Positions 24,754 to 32,691 of a stretch of 64,000 nt of DNA are shown here, in pieces. Both the position numbers and the translations under genes were made by a program. A model generated the notes under the pieces. The model made no database searches, was not told the DNA's origin, and saw only the letters and a program-made list of their open reading frames with translations. The stretch's first letter is position 1, and every line of letters begins with the position of its first letter. Origin of the DNA: Pseudomonas argentinensis (GTDB lineage: Bacteria; Pseudomonadota; Gammaproteobacteria; Pseudomonadales; Pseudomonadaceae); assembly GCF_001839655.2 (NCBI RefSeq), contig NZ_CP056087.1, positions 2,046,001-2,110,000 of the forward strand, written 5' to 3'.

Positions 24754-25377
24754 TCAGACCTTGGACAGCACGACCAGCATACCCAGCGCCAGAACGATCA
24801 ACACCAGGCCCGAAAGCCGCTCGAGCAATGGCAGGGCGCGCTGGAAGCGATGCAGCAGGCGGCCATTGCCGATGGCCAGGGCCACCAGCAGGTCCCAGCC
24901 GAGCACCACGGTGAACATCCAGATGCCATAGAACGTCTTCCAGCCGGCACTGCTCTGGGCCCCCAGCATGCTCGCCAGGCTGACATAGAACAGCGCATTC
25001 TTGGGGTTGAGGACGCCGGACAGAAACCCCATGCCGGCCGCCTGCAGCCAGGTGCTTCGCCCGCCAGGCGGCGCCTCGCCGGGGGCCTGCAGCAGGCTGC
25101 TGCCGGCATGGCGGATGAACAGCATGCCCAGGTACAGCAGGTACAGGCAGCCGACCAGTTGCAGGGTGATGAACGGCGCGCTGCCCTGCTTCAGCACCGA
25201 CACGCCGGTGAACGCCGCGACGATGAATACTCCATTGGCCACGGCAATGCCCAGACAGGCGCCGCTGGCGACCCGCCAACCCGCCGTCAGGGAGGTGCGG
25301 GCGACCAGGAAGAAATCCGGGCCGGGGGAAATCAGCGCCAGGAAGTGGGCGGCGGCAATGATCAAGAACTGCTGCAT
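24754..25377 (-). CDS. LysE/RhtB family amino-acid exporter
   Basis: 207 residues with six hydrophobic helices and the family signature near the start (AAAHFLALISPGPDFFLVARTSL). LGIAVANGVFIVAAF, LVGCLYLLYLGMLFIRHAG and GFLSGVLNPKNALFYVSL are also typical. It exports amino acids or derivatives through the inner membrane. The substrate cannot be told and no LysG-like regulator is adjacent. Confidence 0.9.
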   Translation of the reverse strand: MQQFLIIAAAHFLALISPGPDFFLVARTSLTAGWRVASGACLGIAVANGVFIVAAFTGVSVLKQGSAPFITLQLVGCLYLLYLGMLFIRHAGSSLLQAPGEAPPGGRSTWLQAAGMGFLSGVLNPKNALFYVSLASMLGAQSSAGWKTFYGIWMFTVVLGWDLLVALAIGNGRLLHRFQRALPLLERLSGLVLIVLALGMLVVLSKV

Positions 25378-25530
25378 GGCGGGCGTCGCTCATCAGGAAA
25401 AGACGCCCGGAGTCTGTCGCTGCGTGCAGCGGCTGTATTGAAGAAAATCGTCAGCCTGCAGGCCAACGCCGCAAGGGCAGGCCCTTTGCGGATGCCGCCA
25501 GGCCGGGCCGGCATCGCGTGGGCAAGGCCG

Positions 25531-26733
25531 CTATGCCACCACCGGAATCAGCGGATCAGCCGCGGCCAGGGCGGTGGCGCGGACGGCGGCGGGCGGGTAG
25601 ATCCACTCGGTATTGATCTGGGTTTTCAGCTGCTTGCCCTCGGCGCCGGTGAGCACCACCTTGCGCTCCCAGCCCTCACTGAATACCGCGCCCCACTCAC
25701 CGAGATCCAGGCAGGTGACGTACTTGGGCTGGCGGTAGGCGATGGGGGCCACGCCGAGCAGGTCGGCGGCCGCATTGTTGCCGGCCGAGCGACCCAGGGC
25801 AATGGCATGCTGACAGCTCATCAGCGCGTGGTGGCCGTCATCGTCGACGGCGGCGAAGGCGGTGTCGCCGGCGGCGTACAGGTTCGCCAGCCCGGTAACT
25901 CTGAGGTTGCGATCCACATGCAGGCGGCCATGCCCATCGCGCTCGGCGGACAGCTGTGCGGTGAGAGGCGAGGCCTGCACGCCAACCGTCCAGATCACCG
26001 TCAGTGCTTCGATGCACTCACCGTTGGCGAGGATGACACCCCCGGCATCCACGGCGCTTACTGAAGTGCCCAGGTGCCAGGTAACGCCTTGCCTGGCGCT
26101 GGCCTCGGCGATGAGCGGCGCCATCTGGGCGCCCAGGCTGGCGCCGATGCGCTCGCCACGGTCGACCACGATCACGCGGATCGCCGTCTCGTCGCCAAGA
26201 ATCGCCCGCAAGCGGGCCGGCAGCTCGGTGGCTGTCTCGATGCCGGTGAAGCCGCCGCCGGCGACCACCACGGTATTGCGGGCGAGGCTCTCCGGTAACT
26301 CGCCCAGGCCGTGCAGATGGTGCTCCAGGGCGATGGCATGCTCCAGGCTGTCGACATCGAAGGTCTGCTCGACGTCGCTCAGGGCCGGGCGCTTGACCTG
26401 GCTGCCGCTGGCCAGGATCAGGCGGCTGTAGCTCAGTTGCTGCTCTGCCTGGTGGCTATCGCGGTACGTCACGCACTGGCTGGCGCTGTCGATAGCGGTG
26501 ACCCAACCCTGCACGAAGCGCACGTTCACGGCGGTGAACAATGCGTCGAGCGGTGCGTTCATGCGCGCCACATCCGCCTCGTAGAAGCGCGGGCGTACGT
26601 GCAGCTCGGCCTTTGGCGCGATCACGCACACCTCGATATCGTTGCGCCGTTGCAGGTCGAGCAGACGCGCGGCGCTGAGGGCGCTCCACAGGCCGGCGAA
26701 GCCTGTGCCGATCACTAGAATACGTTGTTTCAT
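25531..26733 (-). CDS. NDH-2-like NAD(P)/FAD-dependent oxidoreductase
   Basis: 400 residues. Two dinucleotide-binding folds are visible: RILVIGTGFAGLWSALSAAR (FAD, about 5-25) and TVVVAGGGFTGIETATELP (NAD, about 155-175). The FAD-closing motif is NLYAAGDTAFA. Family members move electrons from NAD(P)H to quinones or other acceptors at the membrane face. The start MKQRILVIG at 26733 begins at the first beta strand; the longer upstream frame is not credible. It is divergent from the MocR-type regulator at 26873, which probably controls it. Confidence 0.88.
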   Translation of the reverse strand: MKQRILVIGTGFAGLWSALSAARLLDLQRRNDIEVCVIAPKAELHVRPRFYEADVARMNAPLDALFTAVNVRFVQGWVTAIDSASQCVTYRDSHQAEQQLSYSRLILASGSQVKRPALSDVEQTFDVDSLEHAIALEHHLHGLGELPESLARNTVVVAGGGFTGIETATELPARLRAILGDETAIRVIVVDRGERIGASLGAQMAPLIAEASARQGVTWHLGTSVSAVDAGGVILANGECIEALTVIWTVGVQASPLTAQLSAERDGHGRLHVDRNLRVTGLANLYAAGDTAFAAVDDDGHHALMSCQHAIALGRSAGNNAAADLLGVAPIAYRQPKYVTCLDLGEWGAVFSEGWERKVVLTGAEGKQLKTQINTEWIYPPAAVRATALAAADPLIPVVA

Positions 26734-26819
26734 GGGCGAGTCCTCAAAGCGTTTGCCTGGCCGCCGCGTGGGCCGGGCGTCACACCAAATGGCGTGGTGA
26801 GCCGATTCTGTACTTGAAG

Positions 26820-26863
26820 TGGACCAGCGTATTGATCCATAAAGCCTCGACCCGATTGATCCA
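26820..26863. promoter_or_regulatory. Direct repeats, likely MocR-regulator operator
   Basis: ATTGATCCA occurs at 26831-26839 and again, 24 bases later, at 26855-26863, both in the same direction. A related TGGACCA lies at 26820-26826. MocR-type regulators bind direct repeats in front of their own gene and a divergent target, which matches this place between the two genes. Confidence 0.6.
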
Positions 26864-26872
26864 AGTGAGACG

Positions 26873-28378
26873 ATGATGGCGCGCGAAAACCCTGGCCCTC
26901 TGGTGGTATCGCTGCCGCTCGGTGCGCCGCAACCGGGCGAGGGCCTGCAACGCTGGTTGTACGGCGCGTTGCGCGAGGCGATTCTCAGCAGCCGTCTACC
27001 GGCGGGCAGCCAGCTGCCGAGCACCCGTGCGCTGGCCGAGCATTACGGCATGGCCCGCGGCACCGCGCAGGCGGCGTACCAGCAACTGCAGTCCGAAGGC
27101 TACCTGGATACCGGCAGCGGCTATGGCACGCGGGTGTGCAGGGTGCTGCCGGATGCCACGCTGAACGCCGGTTATGTGCGCCGCCGCGTGCTGCCCGCCG
27201 CGGAGCAGCAGCGCGATGCGCCGGATACGCTGTGGGCGCAACGCCTGCAGGCGGAAAAACCGATCTTCATGGGCAGCGGCGCTCAGCCTGGGCTGCGGCC
27301 GTTCTTTCCGCACCGGGGCGACGTGCTGGCATTTCCCATCGACCTGTGGCGCAAGCTGCATACCGCCCATCTGCGCCCATCGCGCCTGTTGGACATGCTC
27401 GATGCCGACCCGGCCGGTTTGCCCGCGCTGCGCAGCGCCATCGCCCAGTACCTGGCGATTGCCCGTGGCGTGCGGGTGGGCGCCGAGCGCATCGTGATTC
27501 TTGGCAGCGTGCAGCAGGCCCTGGACCTGACCTTGCGGCTGGTGGTGGCGCCTGGCGAACGGGTGTGGATGGAAGACCCCGGCTACCCCGGCGCGCGGCA
27601 GTTGATGAAGGCCAGCGGCGTGGCGCTGGTCGATGTGCCGGTGGACCGCCAAGGTCTGCAGGTCGAGATGGCCATGGGCATGGCGGCGGATGCGCGGCTG
27701 GCCTATGTGACGCCCTCGCACCAGGCGCCGCTGGGCGGCGAGCTGTCACCGGCGCGGCGCCTGGCGTTGCTGCGCTGGGCCAGCGAGCAGGGCAGCTATA
27801 TCTTCGAGGACGACTACGACAGCGAGTACCGCTTCGTCGCCAAGCCCATCCCGGCGCTGCGCAGCCTGGCCGGCGGCGATGCCTCGGTGATCCTCGCCGG
27901 TACCTTCAGCAAGCTGCTGTTTCCGTCCCTGCGCCTGGCTTACGTGGTGCTGCCGCCGCAGTTGGTGGAAGGCTTCACGCGGCTGGTGTCGCTGACCGCG
28001 CGGCATGCCAACAGCCTGGGCCAGGCGGTGCTGGCGGATTTTATCGAGCAGGGGCATTTCGACCGTCACCTGCGCCGCATGCGCAAACTCTATGCGGCGC
28101 GGGCCGAGGCCTTCGCCGAGGCCGCCGAGCGGCACTGGCAGGGGCTGATCGAGGTGCCACCGATACGCGCCGGGCTGGATGTGGTCTGCCGTCTGCACGG
28201 CATCGATGAAGGCGAGGCCCAGGCGCGCCTGGCCGAGGTGGGTATCGACGTGCTGCCCTTGCAGCACTATTGCGTGAAGACCCAGGCACCCGGGCTGGTG
28301 ATGGGCTTTGCGGCGTACACCGAAGCGGCCATCGACGAGGCTGCCAGGGCCGTGGCGCGGCTGCTTCGACGCCTCTGA
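26873..28378 (+). CDS. MocR family regulator (GntR HTH fused to aminotransferase-like domain)
   Basis: 501 residues. The N-terminal winged helix of GntR type (LREAILSSRLPAGSQLPSTRALAEHYGMARGTAQAAYQQLQSEGYL, in parts) occupies about 25-95. A class I aminotransferase fold follows (about 125-500), with FEDDYDSEYR and the PLP-binding lysine region GTFSKLLFPSLRLAYV. Such proteins sense PLP or amino-acid aldimines and activate or repress the neighbouring operon. The divergent flavoprotein gene is the likely target. An ATG at 26876 is the alternative start. Confidence 0.92.
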   Translation: MMARENPGPLVVSLPLGAPQPGEGLQRWLYGALREAILSSRLPAGSQLPSTRALAEHYGMARGTAQAAYQQLQSEGYLDTGSGYGTRVCRVLPDATLNAGYVRRRVLPAAEQQRDAPDTLWAQRLQAEKPIFMGSGAQPGLRPFFPHRGDVLAFPIDLWRKLHTAHLRPSRLLDMLDADPAGLPALRSAIAQYLAIARGVRVGAERIVILGSVQQALDLTLRLVVAPGERVWMEDPGYPGARQLMKASGVALVDVPVDRQGLQVEMAMGMAADARLAYVTPSHQAPLGGELSPARRLALLRWASEQGSYIFEDDYDSEYRFVAKPIPALRSLAGGDASVILAGTFSKLLFPSLRLAYVVLPPQLVEGFTRLVSLTARHANSLGQAVLADFIEQGHFDRHLRRMRKLYAARAEAFAEAAERHWQGLIEVPPIRAGLDVVCRLHGIDEGEAQARLAEVGIDVLPLQHYCVKTQAPGLVMGFAAYTEAAIDEAARAVARLLRRL

Positions 28379-28541
28379 AAGCGGCTCAGCCCGCGACGAT
28401 GATCACGGTGATACAGCAAACACTATGCGGGCAATCCAGGGCGTCGTGAGCCAGGCCATGGTGGCGCCGGTACCCTGACCTCGCTCAGCCGCCGATTGCC
28501 GGGGCTGGGGAAGCGCTCGCTACGGCGAGCACTCGGCACGG

Positions 28542-28886
28542 TTACTTGCGGCGCCACTGACCCTGCTGCTGGATGTACTGGCCAGCGGGGGTCTTGTCGA
28601 TGGCCTTCTGGCCGGCGATGGTTTCCACGTCGCTGAGCTGGATGCCGTTCTGCTGGGCGAGCTTCTGGTATTCGGCGCGGCGTGCGGCATTGATCAGCTT
28701 GGCGATCTCGTCGGCCTGGCCGCCGGCCTTGACCACGCCAAGGTAACCATTGGGCATTTCACCCAGCTGGCCGCTGGCCTTGGCATCGCCCAGGGCGGAC
28801 ATCGCCTCGTTGAGGCTGATGGCATGGGCCGGCAGGCTCAGGCTGAGCAGCAGCAACAGGCCGGCGAAGGGTTTGATCAGGTTCAT
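28542..28886 (-). CDS. ydbL: YdbL family periplasmic protein (DUF1318)
   Basis: 114 residues with signal peptide (MNLIKPFAGLLLLLSLSLPAHA) and the YdbL body (AISLNEAMSALGDAKASGQLGE, GYLGVVKAG, INAARRAEYQKLAQQNG, IAGQKAIDKTPAGQYI). It is the last gene of the ydbH-ynbE-ydbL operon. In E. coli YdbL works with the YdbH-YnbE bridge, seemingly as a helper. GAGGAG precedes the start at 28886. The gap to ynbE is 10 bases. Confidence 0.9.
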   Translation of the reverse strand: MNLIKPFAGLLLLLSLSLPAHAISLNEAMSALGDAKASGQLGEMPNGYLGVVKAGGQADEIAKLINAARRAEYQKLAQQNGIQLSDVETIAGQKAIDKTPAGQYIQQQGQWRRK

Positions 28887-28896
28887 GCGTGGCTCC

Positions 28897-29088
28897 TCAG
28901 AACAGTCCGCTGGATTCACTGAACATGCTGTCCAGCGCCTTATCCACCTTGATATAGATCTCGTGCTCGATCTTCACATTCAGGTTGATGTTGATCGGCT
29001 CGTTGGGCATCGCCAGCTGTACCGTCGGGGTACAGGCTGTGGTCAGCAGCCCCAGCAGCAGGGCGGTGATGCAACTACGCAAGCGCAT
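28897..29088 (-). CDS. ynbE: YnbE family outer-membrane lipoprotein
   Basis: 63 residues. The lipobox LLTTAC is clear (LRSCITALLLGLLTTAC), then TPTVQLAMPNEPININLNVK and IEHEIYIKVDKALDSMF, characteristic of YnbE. In E. coli it forms beta-strands that extend YdbH at the outer membrane to make a lipid-transport bridge. It lies 14 bases after ydbH. I used the ATG at 29088; an in-frame upstream codon at 29106 would overlap the ydbH end. Confidence 0.9.
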   Translation of the reverse strand: MRLRSCITALLLGLLTTACTPTVQLAMPNEPININLNVKIEHEIYIKVDKALDSMFSESSGLF

Positions 29089-29102
29089 GGCGCTTCTCCT
29101 CG

Positions 29103-31703
29103 TCAAGGCTCCTTGGGGGCGGTGTTGCGCTGCAGCATTCGCTGCTGCACGCGCCGCGTGATGATGTCGTTGACCCGGTCGGTCAGCTGCAGGCTGGCGA
29201 GCAGGTTGGGAATGTCCTCCTCCAGGTTGATGTTGAAGTGAATCGGCCGGCCGTTCTCGATGGCCGGGTTCTGCCCTTCCAGGCGCATGCCCAGGGTCAG
29301 CGTGCCGTGCTGATCATAGTCGACCGCGCTGTGCAGGGTGGTGAAGCGGAAGTCCTCCAGGGACTGGGTCACCAGCTGCATCGCCGGGTTGCTGCGGCCC
29401 AGGGCCTTGATCCTCTCCGAGCTGAACTGCAGGTATCCGCCGGGCTGGCGGGCGGCGATATGGCCGTTATCGATCTCGATACCGTTCGGGCCCAGGCGCA
29501 CCGGCAGGTCGCCGTCCAGGGTGCCGCTGCCGGCCAGACCTTCAGCGGGGTAGAGGACGAACAGCTGCTGGAGTTCCAGGCCGCGGACCTGGATTGGAAA
29601 CAGCTGATTAGCGGCGGCCAGGTTCCATTGTCCTGGGGTGAGGGTGACCTGGCCTCCCATCAGCGCGGAGCGCGCCAGGTTGACCTCCAGCTGGCCCTTG
29701 GCAGCAGCGGCCAGCGGCGCGCCATAACGCACTCGCGCTTCGAGGGGGCCGATCGGCAGGCCGGGGTTGGCCTGCTGGATTTTCAGTTCCGGGATGTACA
29801 GCTCGAAGCGCTGGCGCGCCAGCTTGAACTGCAGGCGGGTGTCAACGCCGCTGAGCTCCGTGCGGTCGTAGATGCCGCCCAGGCCGTTGCCGGCCAGGTT
29901 CAGGTCGAGGTCTGCTGCGCTGCTGCCGGAGGCCAGCGTCAGGTTGGCGTCGGCATTCAGGCGGCCACTGTCGAGCTCGAGCAGCTCGGGCCATTGCACC
30001 AGGGTCTTGGCCAAGGGGTTGCCGGAGCGCAGGAACAGCTCGCCGAGGGTGGCCTTGAGCTGCAGGTTCTGCTGCGCATCGAGGCCGGCATCCAGGTCGA
30101 GCTGCAGTTCGCTGTCGTTGCCCAGTTTGCCTTGCAGGGTACCGGCCCCATCGGCGGCGGCCAGCTGGCCTTGCAAACGCCAGCCCTGGGGCTTGAGGTT
30201 GGCCTGTTCCAGGCGCGCTATGCTCAGGTTCAGCGGGCCGGTGAATTGCCAGCCCTGCAGGGCACCCGCCTGCAGCGCCAGCCTGAGGTCGCTGCCGCCA
30301 AGATCGGCCTGCAGCTTTTGCGCGCCCAGCGCGGCGCCTTTCAGGCTGGCGGCCTGCAACTGCGAACCCTGGGCAAGGCTCAGCTCGATTGCGCTGGCAT
30401 CAGCGTAACCGGCCAGATTCAGCTCGCTGCTCAGCTCGGTGGCTTGCCAGCCGGCCTGGTTCGCCCTGGCGGTGCGCGTGGTCAGGCGCGTATCGGCGAA
30501 CTGCAGCGCCCAGGGCGCCGAACTGGCGACGGCGACGCGGCCTTGCAGATCCAGGCGCGTGGTGCCGCGCAGTGCAGCCGTCACCTGCAAGGGCAGGCTG
30601 CGCTCGGCCAATTCGGGGCGCAGGTTGGTGAGCGCCGTATCCGCTTGCACCTGCACGTGCAGGGAGTCGCTGCGCAGTTCCGGCGGCAGCGCCGTCAGCC
30701 AGTCGGGGTTGGGCTCGCTGAGCTGCAGATCGGCCTCGACGCGACTGGCGATCCACTGCTGGCCTCGATTGTGCGCCGCCAGGGCCAGTTGCCCCTGCAG
30801 CAGGCCGATGCCAGGCACCGGCCAGGGCTCTGGCAGATTGCCGTGCACCTCGAACCGGCCGCTGGCTGCCAGCACATTGTTCACCTCCAGCTGGCGGCGT
30901 GGCAGGTCGAGCTGCCAGGCGCCTTCGAGGCCGGCCGCGCCGGGTGCTGCCGGCCATTGCCTACCTTCGGGTAATGCCCAGGCGCTCAGCAGGTCGTGCA
31001 GCGCGGCGGCCTGGGTAAGATCACTGGCGTCGAGCTGGCCCGACCAGGTCAGGCCCTCGCCGTGCTGCTGCAGGTGGCTGGTCAGGGTCGCTTGCGGCTG
31101 CTGGTCCACCGCCAGGGTCAACTGCAGCTCGAGCGCGTCGGGGCCTGGTTCGAGGTCGAGCGCGGCGCTCAGGATCTGCGCCTGCTGAGTGAGGTTCACG
31201 CGCAGGGCGATGGGTTGAGCTTCACTGCGCTGCAGATCCAGGCTGCCGCTGGCGATGCATTGCCCGCGGGCACAGGGCAGGGTGGCCTCGACATGCGCGA
31301 TCCTCAGGCTGCGTGGCAGCAGGGCCAGCGGCGCCGCCAACTGCTGCAGATCAAGGTCGGTCGACGGCGTGGCGGTTGGGGCGTCTTGCTGTGCCGGTTG
31401 CCAGCCGAGCGATAAACGGTCGATAGCCACATGCCGCCAGAACGGCAGGCTGAACGCGAAGTCGCGCCAGGCCAGGTCGAGGCCATGGCCGTATAGCTCC
31501 AGGGTGCCAGCACCGCTGCGCTGGCGCAGCGCCAGGCTATCGATGCGCAGGCCCGCGCCCGAGATCGAGGCGCCGTGCCAGTCGAGGGTTTCGATACCGC
31601 TGCGCTGCAACAGGTAGCGGCCACCCAGATAAACGGCGACTACCAGCATCAGCAGCAGGGCAAATGTGACGGACAGTCGCAGCCAGACGCGGCGGCTGAG
31701 CAT
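29103..31703 (-). CDS. ydbH: YdbH, AsmA-like intermembrane phospholipid transport protein
   Basis: 866 residues with one N-terminal TM anchor (LRLSVTFALLLMLVVAVYLGGRYLL) and a very long periplasmic beta-rich part of repeating strands (AsmA/TamB/YhdP-like). The YdbH end reads GYLQFSSERIKALGRSNPAM, then VDYDQHGTLTLGMRLEGQNPA and RPIHFNINLEEDIPNLLASL. Such proteins form a hydrophobic groove that carries phospholipids between the membranes, redundantly with TamB and YhdP. It leads the operon ydbH-ynbE-ydbL. Confidence 0.92.
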   Translation of the reverse strand: MLSRRVWLRLSVTFALLLMLVVAVYLGGRYLLQRSGIETLDWHGASISGAGLRIDSLALRQRSGAGTLELYGHGLDLAWRDFAFSLPFWRHVAIDRLSLGWQPAQQDAPTATPSTDLDLQQLAAPLALLPRSLRIAHVEATLPCARGQCIASGSLDLQRSEAQPIALRVNLTQQAQILSAALDLEPGPDALELQLTLAVDQQPQATLTSHLQQHGEGLTWSGQLDASDLTQAAALHDLLSAWALPEGRQWPAAPGAAGLEGAWQLDLPRRQLEVNNVLAASGRFEVHGNLPEPWPVPGIGLLQGQLALAAHNRGQQWIASRVEADLQLSEPNPDWLTALPPELRSDSLHVQVQADTALTNLRPELAERSLPLQVTAALRGTTRLDLQGRVAVASSAPWALQFADTRLTTRTARANQAGWQATELSSELNLAGYADASAIELSLAQGSQLQAASLKGAALGAQKLQADLGGSDLRLALQAGALQGWQFTGPLNLSIARLEQANLKPQGWRLQGQLAAADGAGTLQGKLGNDSELQLDLDAGLDAQQNLQLKATLGELFLRSGNPLAKTLVQWPELLELDSGRLNADANLTLASGSSAADLDLNLAGNGLGGIYDRTELSGVDTRLQFKLARQRFELYIPELKIQQANPGLPIGPLEARVRYGAPLAAAAKGQLEVNLARSALMGGQVTLTPGQWNLAAANQLFPIQVRGLELQQLFVLYPAEGLAGSGTLDGDLPVRLGPNGIEIDNGHIAARQPGGYLQFSSERIKALGRSNPAMQLVTQSLEDFRFTTLHSAVDYDQHGTLTLGMRLEGQNPAIENGRPIHFNINLEEDIPNLLASLQLTDRVNDIITRRVQQRMLQRNTAPKEP

Positions 31704-32226
31704 GGGCGTGGGTCCCTAAACGGATCAATTCGCGACGGTAACCCGAAGTGATCGAGGCTGCCAAACCGGGCGCGCCTGATTGGTGCTTCAGACTTCTGTG
31801 GCATGCAGATGACAGGGTCGGATTTGGTGCACGGCCTGCACGCCCCGCCCGTCGCGGCGTGCCGCCTTGTCAAGGCTGATTTTGCCCCGCAAAGGCGCAT
31901 ATTTCCGACCTGATTGCGGGACTTGTGCACAATCGCGAGGCAGCTTGTCAAGCTGCATAATGCCTCTTGCTAAAACCTCGCCAATAGCGTAAGTGCAAAG
32001 ATAAGTTTATGAAAAATATAGACTTTTTTATATGGTGAAAAAATGAGCAGTTTGAGCGCAAGGCCCATTTCATCAGTGTTAGGAGGTATTTCGCCCACCA
32101 TACCCACAAAGTTATCCACAGCTTCTGTGGATTGTCATGCGCAGCCGCTCTGCCACGGGCCAGGGCTTTACCTGTGAATAAAAAAGAGTAGAGTGGCGCG
32201 CCTGTTCAGAACCCTGCTTTAGTCTT
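31704..32226. other. Intergenic region with DnaA-box-like sites and an AT-rich stretch
   Basis: 523 bp between the divergent ydbH and SEL1 genes. It has TTGTGCACAA (31923-31932), an AT-rich run around 31990-32045, and the exact DnaA box TTATCCACA (32112-32120) followed by inverted TGTGGAT (32126-32132). A 44-codon open frame at 32043-32177 (MSSLSARPISSVLGGIS...) lies across the box; I have no evidence that it is translated beyond an ATG. Promoters for both flanking genes must lie here. Confidence 0.55.
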
Positions 32227-32634
32227 ATGCCCCGCGTTTTACCCCGCAGCGAATTCCACACCCTCCCAGTACGTACCCAGGTTCCCGTTCGTGTCGCCAC
32301 CTGGCTGCTCGATAGCCCACGACTGGGCGAGGCGCCCAGCGTGAAACGCATCGCGGGCCGTCTGCTCAAGCAGCCTGCGCGCCAAGGCGTGGTTCAGGCG
32401 CAGAGCCGGCTGGGGCAGATGCTCTGCCGCGAGTGCGGCAATACACGCGACCGCCGCATCGGTCTGGAGCTGCTGCGCCAGGCGGCGCGTGCCGGCGACG
32501 GCCTGGCTCAGCTGGAGCTGGGCCGTCTGTACTGCCAGCCGCGTACCCTCGAGCCGGAGCAGGCCCGGCACTGGTTGGAGCTGGCGGCGCTGCAGGGGCA
32601 CGACGAGGCGCGAGACCTGCTCCAGCGTCTGTAG
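32227..32634 (+). CDS. SEL1-like repeat protein
   Basis: 135 residues. After an unusual basic head come two Sel1/TPR-like helical repeats: GVVQAQSRLGQMLCRECGNT with GLELLRQAARAGDGLAQLEL, and GRLYCQPRTLEPEQARHWLE with LAALQGHDEARDLL. Such repeats mediate protein contacts. Two Cys residues in LCRECG may bind metal or each other. It sits 57 bases upstream of rmuC and may be cotranscribed. Confidence 0.82.
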   Translation: MPRVLPRSEFHTLPVRTQVPVRVATWLLDSPRLGEAPSVKRIAGRLLKQPARQGVVQAQSRLGQMLCRECGNTRDRRIGLELLRQAARAGDGLAQLELGRLYCQPRTLEPEQARHWLELAALQGHDEARDLLQRL

Positions 32635-32691
32635 CCGCTGCCGAGCAGCCAGCGCGGTTATACTGCCCGGCAGTCTTGCCTGGATGCCTTT

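Noticed and set aside
24492..24914. Plus-strand open frames over the decayed chemoreceptor region
   Set aside because: The conserved chemoreceptor words are on the minus strand; plus-strand frames are by-products.
29238..30974. 578-codon open frame on the plus strand
   Set aside because: Antisense shadow of ydbH; Gln/Ala/Gly-rich with no motif.
31880..32140. Chromosomal replication origin
   Set aside because: Only two or three DnaA-box-like sites and no dnaA, dnaN, rpmH or parAB nearby; kept only as a DnaA-binding candidate.
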